Positions 11,805 through 23,058 of a DNA stretch of 64,000 bases are shown here, in pieces. Where the stretch lies: positions 16,043,001 to 16,107,000 of the forward strand of contig NC_083386.1 in the NCBI RefSeq assembly GCF_031755915.1, written 5' to 3'. Every line of letters begins with the position of its first letter. Position 1 is the stretch's first letter. Source of the DNA: Ziziphus jujuba. Lineage: Eukaryota > Streptophyta > Magnoliopsida > Rosales > Rhamnaceae. The position numbers were made by a program, and so were the translations under genes. The notes below the pieces were generated by a model, which was given only the letters and a program-made list of their open reading frames with translations, was not told where the DNA came from and did no database searches.

Positions 11805-14660
11805 TGGTATGAAAGTCACAAAGGTTAAATTCGACAACAAATCAATTGTTCTAACCACAAAAACTACCATTCCTAATCTTGATCAAGTTAGCCTACCCCA
11901 CATACATGTTTTCCTTCAAACTTACTACTGATAACTACATTATTTGGAAGTTCCAGATTCATCTAGCCATTTTCGAAGGCAATATAGAAGACTTCATCAA
12001 TGGAACCATTCAAGAAGTGATGAAGGTGTTCTTCAAAATGGTAGGTACCAATGTCAAAAGCTCAACTACTAAATCAAACCTAGATTATTTTATATAAAGA
12101 CGAATTGATCATATGCCCTACTGGCATAAATTCTCTTTTCCATCACTCATAAAGTACAAACCCCAAATTCGTAAACCTCGGAATTCCCATTAGTTATGGA
12201 TATTTTTTAGGCGAGCTATTTGATAGTTAGTCTCATGCCAAGTTGATACAGCTTAAGTTTCAACTGTAATCCATAAAGAAGGGACCTTTATCAATAAGCA
12301 CTTACTTTTCCAAAATGAAGGAAAATAGTAATAATCTAGCTATGGCTGAATATCCAATTCCTAATGTTGACTTCGTCACACACTTATTACAAGGTATACC
12401 ATTTGAGTATGATCCAATTATTGGTAACATTAATTCTTCACCCACATCCCTAGACATAGAAAATGTGTTTACTTTGTTACTTAACCAAGAAGAAGGATCC
12501 AATCAATAAATCTAAAGTTATCCCCTCATCCCATGCTATTAAGAATACGAGGAAGAATAATAGAGATGCAAGTAATAACATTGAATCCATAATAAGGTGG
12601 AGTAATTCTCGTGGAAGAGCAAGTAGGAGAAGTGCAACTCTGGATCAAGGTTGTTCTATTAATTATGCTATATAATTAATCATATTGCTGACTAGTATTA
12701 TCATCGGTTTGATAAGGAGTTTAAACCTAATACCAAAAACACATAACGTACTACACATCACCAAATATTACTGTTAATCCTGAATGGTTGATGAATAGTG
12801 GAGCCATCAATTATATTATTGATGATTAAGGTAACATACATCATAAGACAAAGTAAAATAGAGATGATAAACTGGTTTTTGGAAACAGATAAGATCAATT
12901 TCAAGTAGTTCTCTTCATATTAAATCTTCAAATGGAAATCAAATGTTAAAAAATATACTTCATGTACCATTGATTAAGAAATTCTTTTAAGTATTGTTAG
13001 ATTAAAATCAGATAATAATATCATTCTTAAGTTTGATTCATGCCTTGTGTATGTTAAGGACAAGGCTTTGAGGAATATAACTGGAAGTAGCACTTAAGGA
13101 TGGATTATATAGTATTTTTCTATATGTTTCCACCTCTTATCCTAACTGATTGTTACTAATAGATGCTCTTTTCCGAACTTTAATTCTACTTTATCCTTGA
13201 ATAAATTATGGCATCACCATCTTGGGCAACCCAGTTTAGCTATTTTAAATTTTGTTGCAAGGTAATGTAATAAAATTTTAATTAAAAAAAATGATTATTG
13301 TTTATTCTGTGAATTAGGAAAGAAATAATAGATTATTTGATGCTTCTTCAATAGCTAAAGGTCACGTTCCATTAGAATTGATTTTTCTAATGTGCGGGAC
13401 CTGTTTCAATTTTATCTAATAATATGTATAGATATTATGTTCTATTTGAAAATGATTATATTAGATACTCATGAATTTATCCTATAAATTAAAATAAAAT
13501 CACTACAATTTTTCCATGTTTTAAAAAAAAAAGGTTGAAAATCATTTTCAAAGAAAAATAAAAGCTTTCCAATTAGATTTGGGAGCTGAATACTAACCCT
13601 TTAACAAAATTTTCTCTCAATTTATAATAATTTTTCAGCAGTCCTATGCACCCATGCACAATTAGAATGGCAAAATAAAGAGACATTACAGGCATGTCAA
13701 TAAAACAGCGTTGTCACTATTTACTTAAAGCAAACCACCACTTACCTTTTGGTAGAATGCATGTGCCACTACCACATCTTTTATTAATCAATTGCCGATC
13801 AAAGTTTTACAATATAAATCTCCTTATAAAAAATTATACCAAAAAAAAACTGATTTTACCTTTCCAAAAAGTCTTGGATGTGAATGTTACCCATTCGTAT
13901 GCCCTTATAAAACTAATAAATTCGAATATCACATAAAAAAAAAAAAATAGGTTTTATAAGGTGTAGCAATGTACATAAAGGTTATTTATGTCTCAGTTTA
14001 ATATATGGAAAAATTTATGTGAACCGAGATATTATTTTTAATGACACTTTATATCTTTAACAATAATTCTACAGCCCACTAATCAGAAAATCTATTCTCT
14101 ACTAGCCTTATCATGCGTGATCCTTTTAGACAAGATTCAAGTTCTTTCAACATGTTAGAAGGCCCTACATGTACCACACCCAATATTCCTTGTAATGTAG
14201 AAGTCTCGTCTCAATCCATTACTTCACATATCATCACATATCATATCATATCTAATGAACAATCGAGCACTCCAAGTATAGAATTATCGCATAAAACTTC
14301 TTGCAATACTAATTTTAGCATTATTGATCAAAGCGATACTCATGGGAATTTTCCACCATCGTCCTCGTAATCAATTGTCATCTAAGGTCCCTTTCATGCT
14401 TCATAATGATCTTTTGTCAATCCAAATACAACAAGCTTAAAAATGGTTTGAATTCCCTCTTTTAGAAAACAAATCAACCTATCCAATGGTAACCCATTCA
14501 AAACACAAAATCATCAAGAAAAACTTACTCTCATTTATGTTTAAGTCCCTGTTGATCGAAGAACCTTGCATAATGAATTAAGCTCTCTCATCACCACCAT
14601 GGAAACAAGCATGTTAGAAGAATATGCAGCCCTAATGAGAAACATTGTCAGGATAGACTT
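11805..14660 (+). pseudogene. Decayed Ty1/copia polyprotein
   Basis: After a mutated initiator-Met PBS (TGGTATGAAAGT, 11,805-11,816), frames show copia domains in order. The Gag N-terminus ('LTTDNYIIWKFQIHLAIF', near 11,910) and 'LLQGIPFEYDPIIGNI' (near 12,383) come first. A zinc-knuckle remnant ending in 'YHRFDKEF' lies near 12,697. The protease region reads 'WLMNSGAINY' near 12,787. The pre-integrase 'LWHHLG'-like block is near 13,207, an integrase block 'GPVSILSNNMYRYYVLF' near 13,399, and 'VHKGYLCLSL' near 13,973. The RT start 'EEYAALMRN' is near 14,610. Stops and shifts occur every few dozen codons. RT and RNase H beyond 14,660 are missing, so the copy is truncated as well as mutated. 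Confidence 0.75.
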
Positions 14661-15330
14661 CCTGAGGTCTTACCATGACAATGATAATTATCCTAATGTT
14701 ATTAAGCGGTCAAACTTCCAAAATCTCTTTTTATTTAGCACTATTTATCAAATTGTCAATTTTCCATACTTATAAGGAAACTTAATCATCCTACAAATCT
14801 ATATAATGTCAAAATATATCATTACAACTCAAAGGTCCAATATATTATAAATATTACAAATCTAAAAATGAAAAACTAATATATAAGAAATCTAAATACA
14901 ATCCAATAATCCTGGCCTTAACTATAAACCTTATGCTGGAACGTCATTCCCAACTGCAACGAACCACTACATCCTATACAGATTTAGGAGTAGAAAGGTG
15001 AGTATGTATGCTTAGTGAATGGATTTTAAACACTCACTCTAAAATAGTGACAATCCTAGTATAACAATATGACGTATTTATATAACATGAAATGTAATAC
15101 AAATGTCACTAGTTCAAAAGTCCAATAAATCCAAGGAAAACTATGACAAAGTATAATAAAAACCATAATAGAATATTACTAACACATATAAAGAACAAAC
15201 CAAAGTAGATTGGCAAAAAGAATCATTATATTAACACATATCAAGAAAAAATTAGGGTATGTTAGGAAAGTCGTAATGTCATTAACACATGTTAAGAATA
15301 TATCAAAATATTTAAGGCATTTTAAATTTA
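14661..15330. other. Unassigned AT-rich sequence
   Basis: No gene. The part at 14,960-15,060 ('gtgagtatgtatgcttagtg') has the look of noncoding LTR DNA but is unassigned. Confidence 0.3.
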
Positions 15331-16570
15331 AGACCCTGCCTCCACTGGTTTCCCACATTGTTGCTCCATTGATATTGTCTCTAATTTAGCCATTACTCTC
15401 CAAATGGTATGAGATTTTTTTTTTTTTAATCTTTTCAAAGGGTCATCCATTTTGGGATTTCTCCCACTAGAGTACACTTGACCCTAGAGTTTTTTCAAAT
15501 CTTGAGGATAATCATTCTAAAAAGGCCTTGGTTGTTGAGAGGATAACTATTTTTATATTTGAACTATTACTGTTTCCTGCCCTAGCAATTTGGAATACGA
15601 CACTAGGTAGCCTGCTAGTAACGTGGCCTGTCAATACTCAACACCCATCCACATGTGTCGTTACAATCCACCCTAATATATTGTTCGTTAATCTTGCCCC
15701 TTCTTACCTCACATCTTCAAGACTCAACAGTCTTAAAATACACCCCTTTTAAGGTACAACATCCCCATTGGCACACTTTTGGCTAGATATCCGATACCAT
15801 CATGGAGCACATTTTCTCCCACTAGAGCACATTTAATCCCATAATTATTTTGAACTTTAAAACCAATCACTTTAAAAAGTCTTCAGTTAATAAGAGAGTG
15901 ACTATCTTTATATTTGAATTATCGTTATTCTATACCTAAGCAATGTGGGATTGGAAACTAAGTAACCTACAAGTGCCCTGTATTGACCCACATTAGTCAT
16001 CACAATTCACCCTTTCTTATTTTCCATTGATTTTGATCTTTCTTATCTCATATCCTTCATGGCTTACAGGTTTTACAATACACGTTTATTGACCCTACAA
16101 CATTCTCACTAACACACTTTCGACTAGATACAAGCACTAAATACAATTTGTAAAGCCCTACCCTCAATGTCATTTTGCTTTCTTACATCACTGATATTCT
16201 CTTTAATTTAGTCACTATACTCCAAATGCTATGGGATTTTTGTTCAAACTTTCCAAGATCATTTTTTCTTGGATTTTTCCTACTAGAGCATGCTTTAACC
16301 CATAATTTTTTCAAACCTTGAGGCCAAACGCTTTTAAAAAGTATTAGTTGCTAAAAGAGTGACTATAATTACATTTGAACCATCATCATTTCACATTTGA
16401 GAGATATAAGATCAGACACTAGGTAGCTTGCTAGTAAAATAGCCTGCAAATGCCCCACATCGGCTCATGTTGGTTGTCACAATTTACTTTGGCGTATTGT
16501 TCACTGATATTACCCTTTATTACTACACATCTTTTAGGGTTCATAACTCTTACATTAATAAATTTTTATT
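15331..16570. repeat. Three diverged copies of an unidentified ~0.4-kb unit
   Basis: Shared blocks recur in the same order: 'ctctaatttag / ctttaatttag', 'ctccaaatg', 'cactagag' or 'tactagag', 'gagtgact' or 'gaggataact', 'cactaggtagc', 'gcctg', and 'gactagata' or 'gctagata'. Units run about 15,331-15,800, 15,800-16,135 (lacking the first ~120 bases) and 16,155-16,570. No long ORF, LTR termini or tRNA-like promoter boxes were found. Confidence 0.6.
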
Positions 16571-17869
16571 ACTAAATTAAATATTTATTTAAAGTTCAAT
16601 TTAAATTGTATTCATAAATAAAAAAATAAAGAACTATAATTATTATGATAATATTTATTTAGTTAAATGTTACATGTTAATAAATATATGGACTAATGAA
16701 CACAAAATAATAATAAATAAGAATAAATATCCAAGATGTAGAAAATTAAAAAAATGATTATTAAAGTTCTTTATGTTATTTTTAGAGAAATAATATTAGT
16801 TTTATTATGTATACATAACTATTATATAAAATTGTGATGTTATTATATATTATTTTAGTGTATTTTATACAGGTCAATTTATATAATTTGATCAATTTTG
16901 TACAAACTGATTATTTTGATCCAAATAGACCCATTTAATAAACAAGTTACATGAGATAATATCATGTTACCTATTTATTAAATGCCTCATATGTAAATTG
17001 AGGGTTTCAAACATGATTAATAAAAAGGTCATGTTCAGGTTGAGCAATTTTGACACAATTAATAAACGGGTTGATATGAACGAATTGCCACTGGCATGCA
17101 AGCCTCTATTTTCTAGTTGTTGCTATTGTAGAAAAGCATTCAATTCCTATTTAAAATGGATTTCTTTGTCTCACTTCTGCACTTGGTTATATTGGAATTT
17201 ATTGCATTTTAACTAGAGTTTGCATTTTTCTTTTAGTGACAACCACCGAACTAACATTGGTTGCCATGTCTATTTTGTGAAAAAAAAAAAAAAGATCAAT
17301 ATAAGCTTGTAATAGCTAAAATGAATGTGCTAGATATTGAAAATCTTTCTTTCCTTCACATATTGAATAAAAAAGACATTCCTATCATGTGTAGGTTGCT
17401 TCACGATTAATTTATTTACTTTGTTGAACTATTGAAATAAAGTTTTTCCGATGTATATATACATATATGTGTGTGTGTGTGTGTGTGTGTGATTTCATAA
17501 TTTGATCATGAAGCAATGATGTCTTTATGTTGATTTAAATTGACTCGTTTAATAAAATAGTTACATAGGTTATGTCTGGTTATATATTTATTAAACAAGT
17601 TGCGTTTGGATTGAGAGCTTTGGACACAATTAATAAATGAGTCATGTTCAAGTTGAGCAACTTCAATAGGATTAATAAACAGGTTGTCCACCCAACTTAA
17701 TGAGTCACTTTCAAGTAATTGTCACAATTTGGGTCATGATGTAATAAGATGACTTGAAAATGACATGAAATTAATGGGTTGGGGTTCACTATAAATGAGT
17801 TTGGGTTAAATTCAAGTCAACTCATTAAACATTATTAGTAAACATGTTATTTTTAGGTTGACTCACTTA
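16571..17869. other. AT-rich region with degenerate internal repeats
   Basis: No gene. Two related blocks (about 16,900-17,080 and 17,560-17,720) both contain 'acacaattaataaa' and 'caggttgagc'/'caagttgagc' motifs, so this is a partly duplicated repeat. A (TG)n microsatellite lies at 17,469-17,491. Element 1 inserted at the right edge. Confidence 0.45.
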
Positions 17870-17874
17870 ATTCT

Positions 17875-19000
17875 TGATACGAACCTAAGACGACCTGCTC
17901 CTAAACTCGTATTATATTAGCCCGGATCTCAATTAAGTTCAAGTTCTAATAGAAAGGACCTAAACCCCTAACCAACCTATGGTTAGAAACCTTGGTATAA
18001 TGTAGACGCCACAATAGGGGATGGAAAACCTATTGATAAGTCAAGCTAAAACAACCAATTCTCTAATGGTGTTTTAGGTGTTCTCAAAGAACAAAGAGAT
18101 AATTAATCTCACAAGTATTTTCTTTATCAAATCAAAGTTATCTTATTATTGAAAAATAAGCCTTTAAATAGGCTTTGAAAGAAACAAAATAAACCCTAAA
18201 AACCCTAAGAAAAATCGGCCACACAAGGAAGAATTCTAGCTTGGCCGAACCTTTCCTTTTCATAATCTAATTAATTAATTCCCTTATTTTCAATTAGGAA
18301 TTAATTAATTTACAAACCAAATAATAAAATAAAAACTTTCCTAAACTTATTTTTTCAATAAGTAAATAAATACAAATCCAAAATTAAAGATAGTTTCCTA
18401 AAACAAAAAGTAAAAGCAAATTAGGAAACTAAATATGGTAATTTTCGGCTATGTTGGTAATGACCCTTCTTTGATCTAATTGGACTCCAAATCAGCTTCA
18501 ATAGTCTTTGTGGAATGCCAAATAAGCTTATTGTGAAGTTTCTCACATTGCCCTTGCTTGGAAGTATGAGAAAAGGCTAATACAGTAAAACACAGCAAAA
18601 CCATCAAGGAATACAACAAATTTGGCCTTTTCTTCCCCTTGTGCGCAAACCACCATGTTATTTGGCTTTGAAGCTGGTTTTGCTGGTTTATATGATTCAT
18701 CCACCATATGAATTGAACCCATAAGAATGGGGATCCAATTCATACAACCCGACCTCCATATTGGCACTAAAAATGTCACCCGGGCCCGTTTTGGCTTCTA
18801 TTACTTGTATGAGTAAAATAGGCCTTGGTTCTTTAGATATGGCCAAGCCCTCTTGACTATGACTTATTTCTTGTATAAATACAGCAAGATTGTCCTTGAA
18901 CTTCTTGGCTTAGGCTCTAGTGATCGGCCCCACCTTCATCTGTATTAGGTCAGCACCCCAGCAGGTTGTCGGTTGAATGGTCTCGGGTGGATTTGCATCA
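17875..19000 (-). repeat. 3' LTR of element 1
   Basis: 1,126 bp, bounded by TGATAC and GCATCA as read on the plus strand. It is longer than the 5' LTR, which lacks two short segments (around 18,600 and 18,745-18,790 here). Its right part encodes the last ~30 codons of pol. A conserved open tail continues for at least 40 codons beyond the in-frame TAA at 18,910. Confidence 0.92.
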
Positions 19001-20180
19001 TTCGCCTCCTCTTGAAAAGGATTTGCCCTCAAATCAAAGTCATCACCTGCAGCAAAAGGAGACAAATCAGCAACATTAAAGGTAGCACTAACTTTATACT
19101 CACCCGGTAGTTCAAGTTTGTAGGCATTGTCGTTTATCCTCTCCAAAATTTGAAAAGGTCCATCACCCCTCGGCATGAGTTTTGATTTCCTTTGTTGGGG
19201 AAATCTTTCTTTCCTTAAATGCAGCCACACCCAATCTCCAGGTTCAAAGACCATGGGTTTTTGGCCTTAATTGGCCACCTTTGCATATTGCTCGGTCCTC
19301 CTCTCGATATTTGCCTTTGTCTTCTCATGAATCTGTTTTACAAAATCAGCTTCTTCTTTTTTCCATCTAGATTAGCATGCTCACTCAAAGGTAAAGGTGT
19401 TAGATCTAATGGAGTCAAACGATTAAAACCATAAACAATCTCAAATGGTGTATATTTAGTAACTGAATGTAAAGACCTATTATAAGCAAATTCAACATGT
19501 AGCAAACATTCTTCCCAAATTCTCAAATTTCAACTAATTAAAGCACGTAACAAAGCAGACAAGGTTCTATTCACAACTTCAGTTTGCCCATCTGTTTGTG
19601 GGTGGCAAGTAGTTGAAAATAAAAGCTTAGTACCTAACTTAGCCCACAAAGTTTTCCAAAAATAACTTAAGAACTTAGCATCCCTATCCAAAACAATAGT
19701 TCTTGACATTCCATGGAATCTCACAATTTCCTTGAAAAATAAATTAGCAATATTGGATGCATCATCAGTTTTATTACATGCAATAAAATGTGTCATCTTA
19801 GAAAACCTATCTACTACAACAAATATTGAATCCTTACATGTCCTTGACCTAGGCAAACCAAGAATAAAATCCATAGACAAATCTACCCAAGGATAGGTAG
19901 GAATCGGCAAAGGCTTGTACAATCCATGTGGCTTCAATGTTGATTTTGTTTTTCGGCACTTCAAACATCTTTCACAAAGTCTCTCAACATCTCTCCTCAT
20001 GTTAGGCCAATAAAAATATTCTTGCAACAAGGATAAAGTTTTTAAAATACCAAAATGACCCATTAAACCACCCCCCATGTCCTTCCTGAACCAATAATTC
20101 CCTAATGCTACAATTAGGCACACAAAGTTTGTTTTCCTTAAACAAATATCCCTCAAATATGTAAAATTTATTAAATCCAT
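18910..20180 (-). pseudogene. Integrase and C-terminal pol domain, element 1
   Basis: The zinc-finger end reads 'GHFG ... CERCLKC' and the core has the three catalytic acids: Asp in 'SMDFILGLP', Asp in 'VLDRDAKF' and Glu in '[12 protein letters not shown]'. The last two are 35 residues apart, the usual D-D35-E spacing. The C-terminal part (18,910-19,254) has '[14 protein letters not shown]' and '[19 protein letters not shown]', typical of plant Ty3 integrase tails. Breaks: a frameshift at a six-C tract (20,071-20,076), TGA at 19,527, a frameshift near 19,363, TAA near 19,266, and TAA at 18,910. No classical chromodomain was recognised; the tail ends in GPITRA. Confidence 0.88.
19001..19014 (-). 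other. Polypurine tract of element 1
   Basis: CAAGAGGAGGCGAA on the minus strand, directly upstream of the 3' LTR. It primes plus-strand DNA in this class. It is also read as pol codons (Gln-Glu-Glu-Ala-Asn). Confidence 0.8.
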
Positions 20181-21756
20181 GTTTCAAACAGGTTCTAAAA
20201 ATTTCTCCAAAGTCACTATCATGCTCATAAAGTTCTTTCAATTGTTCAAATCCAAGCAATCTAGCATATAAGGTAGAAAAGAGTACATACCTTTGGGATA
20301 ATGCATCGGCAACCACGTTTTCCTTACCTTTTTTGTAGCGGATCACATATGGAAAAGTCTCAATAAATTCAATCCACTTGGCATGCCTTCGGTTGAGCTT
20401 TCCTTGACCCTTAATATACTTCAAAGACTCATGATCCGTATGAATTACAAACTCCTTTGGCATGAGATAATGCTGTCACGTCTCCAAAGCCTTCACCAAA
20501 GCATACATCTCCTTGTCATAAGTCGGGTAGTTTAGGGCAGCTCCATTTAATGTTTCACTAAAGTAGGCTATGGGTCTTCCTTCTTGCATTAAGACAGCTC
20601 CAATACCTACACTTGAAGCATCACAATCAATTTCAAAAGTCTTAGAAAAATTTGGCAAAACTAATAAAGGTGCATTACACAATTTTTCTTTCAACAAATT
20701 AAAAGATTTTTCTTGTAGTTCCCCCCATTTAAAGCCGACATTCTTCTTGACAACTTCATTCAATAGTGCTGCTATGGTACTAAAATCCTTGACAAATCTT
20801 CTATAAAAGCTTGCCAAGCCATGAAAGCTCCTCACTTAGGTGATAGAAGTAGGAACCGGCCACTCTTGAATTGCTTGCACCTTAGCTTGGTCAACTTTGA
20901 TTCCTGCAGCACTTACTACAAATCCTAGAAACACAAGCTCATTTTTGCAAAAATCACATTTTTTAATGTTAGCAAACAATCTTTCCTTTCTAAGAACTTG
21001 CAAAACTTGCCTAAGTTGATCCACATGGTCATCCAAATTTCGGCTATATATTAGAATGTCATCAAAATAAACAACCACAAATTTACCAATAAATGGACGC
21101 ATTACATGATTCATAAGCCTCATGAAAGTACTAGGTGCATTGGATAATCCAAAAGGCATAACTAACCATTCATACAGCCCATATTTAGTTTTGAATGCGG
21201 TTTTCCATTCATCACCTTCTTTCATCCTAATTTGATGATAACCACTCCTAAGATCAATTTTCGTAAACATGCAAGCACCACGCAACTCATCAAGCATATC
21301 ATCTAATCTAGGAATGGGATGTCTATATTTGATGGTAATGTTATTTATAGCCCTACAATCAATACACATTCTCCATGTACCATCTTTTTTTGGCACTAAC
21401 AAAACAGGTACAGCACATGGACTTAAACTCTCACGAATATAACATTTGTCAAGTAAATCACTTACCTGTTTTTGCAGCTCCTTTGTTTCTTTGGGATTGC
21501 TCCTATAAGCTAGTCTATTTGGTATGGAAGCCCCTAAAACAAAGTCAATTTGATGTTCTATCCCTCGAATAGGTGGTAGTCCACTTGGAATTTCATTTGG
21601 GAAGACATCTCCAAATTCCTTCAAAAGAGAAATCATTGAACTTGGCAATTCAAGTTCTTCAAAGTTAGTTTGATCATTAAAATAATTTTCTTTATAAATC
21701 ATGACCAGCAAAGGTTTCTTACACTCAATAACCTTATTAATATCCCCTAAACTCAA
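20002..21756 (-). pseudogene. Reverse transcriptase and RNase H, element 1
   Basis: A 306-codon stretch (20,836-21,756) encodes RT: '[20 protein letters not shown]' fingers, '[10 protein letters not shown]', '[13 protein letters not shown]', '[11 protein letters not shown]' and the catalytic YFDD box at residues 230-233 (21,058-21,069). After a TAA, 20,476-20,835 carries 'FYRRFVKDF' and the RNase H motif '[15 protein letters not shown]'. After a TGA, 20,002-20,463 carries '[12 protein letters not shown]' and 'VVADALSQR'. All three lie in one frame, so only two stop substitutions interrupt an otherwise readable RT-RNase H. The junction with the protease frame near 21,755 needs one frameshift. 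Confidence 0.93.
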
Positions 21757-22649
21757 ATAAAAGTTGCTACTTGACCTTTCTTTTCTTTCTTTTTCTTTTT
21801 CCCCCTTGGATTAGCGCAAACCTTCGGATTTCCCTTCCTTCTCCAACCTCTCAGGTTTGCCACTTTCTTTCCCCTCTCTTTTAGTTTTTCTTTGATCTTT
21901 CCACTCAATATGAGTCTTAGAAACTTACCCTGATCAACAACCTCATTCTTACCTTCTTGAAAGGATGGTGAAGCCGTTGGTGCCATACTTTCTTTTTCCT
22001 TGAGTTTTTTGGCTTCTCTCCTTTGTTGCATTTGTAATTGGTCTTTGTAAACCTCTTTAGGAGATAATGGTTCCAGCTTGACCTTCTTCCCTTTAAACTT
22101 GAAAACAATACTATTTTCTCGTCCAAAATGAGTAGCATCTTTATCAAATTGCCATGGCCTACCTAATAGTATATGTCCAGCAATCATGGGTACAATATCA
22201 CATAAAACTACATACTCATATCTACTTATATTAAATTTTACTTTGGCTTGTTTGTTTACTTTCATCTCACCACTATCATTAAGCCATTGTAATCTATATG
22301 GTTCAGGATGTTTTATTGTTTTTAAGCCCAATTTATCAACTACAAGGTTACTTATTACATTATTACAACTCCCACTATCTACAATCATGCTACAAATTTT
22401 ACCTTGTATTTCACAACGAGTGTGGAAGATGTTCTCTCGTTGAATTTGTTCTTCGTCCTTGTAAACAGCAAGTACCCTCCTTGAGACCAAATTTACCTCA
22501 ACATTTGATGTGTTTAATGGTTTGGCCTCATCATTAAGTCCTTCATCTTCTTGTTCGATTTCAGCCTCACTAGCCTCACTTTCGGATTCCACCTCTCCAT
22601 TACCCCTAATTACCATTATCCTTCTATTCGGGCATTGGCTGGCTATATG
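21753..22649 (-). pseudogene. Retropepsin-like protease region, element 1
   Basis: The first part continues the Gag zinc knuckle (IASQCPNRR) and a Glu-rich linker. The aspartic protease follows with the active-site triplet Asp-Ser-Gly at 22,371-22,379 ('MIVDSGSC'), then 'HILLGRPWQ', the usual second conserved block. A Lys-rich stretch precedes the stop at 21,753. The frame matches gag, so gag-pol was probably one ORF; RT lies in another frame because of an indel near 21,760-21,800. The first codons of the open stretch (22,650-22,664) are TRIM sequence. Confidence 0.85.
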
Positions 22650-23058
22650 TGTAACATCCCACATCGGTTGGAGAGGGGCACGAAGCGGTCTTTATAAGGC
22701 TGTGGATACCTCTCCCTTCAAGACGCGTTTTGATAAAACCTTGAGGCCAGGGGGGAGAGAGGGAGTGAACCCTGGGCCAAAGAGGACAATATCTTGATGC
22801 GGGTGGTACTGGGCTGTTACAGTGGTATCAGAGCCAGATCCAGATCGGTGTGCCAGCGAGGACGCTGGGTCCCAAGAGGGGAGGATTGTAACATCCCACA
22901 TTGGTTGGAGAGGGGCACGAAGCGGTCTTTATAAGGCTGTGGATACCTTTCCCTTCAAGACGCGTTTTGACAAAACCTTGAGGCCAGGGGGGAGAGAGGG
23001 AGTGAACCCTGGGCCAAAGAGGACAATATCTTGATGCAGGTGGTACTGGGCTGTTACA
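22650..23058 (+). mobile_element. TRIM retrotransposon (copy 2), nested in gag
   Basis: Two 172-bp LTRs (22,650-22,821 and 22,887-23,058) begin TGTAACATCCCACA and end GGGCTGTTACA. They flank a 65-bp interior with a perfect initiator-Met PBS (TGGTATCAGAGCCAGATC, from 22,823) and a PPT (AAGAGGGGAGGAT, 22,874-22,886). A perfect 5-bp TSD ATATG lies at 22,645-22,649 and 23,059-23,063. The LTRs differ at four positions, all transitions (about 2.3%). No coding capacity. It is opposite in orientation to its host element. With its TSD it adds 414 bp, a multiple of three, so the host frame is kept across the insertion although interrupted. Confidence 0.97.

Noticed and set aside
22510..23034. Two plus-strand ORFs with matching C-terminal sequence
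   Set aside because: They read through the two TRIM LTRs, which explains the duplication; no protein function.
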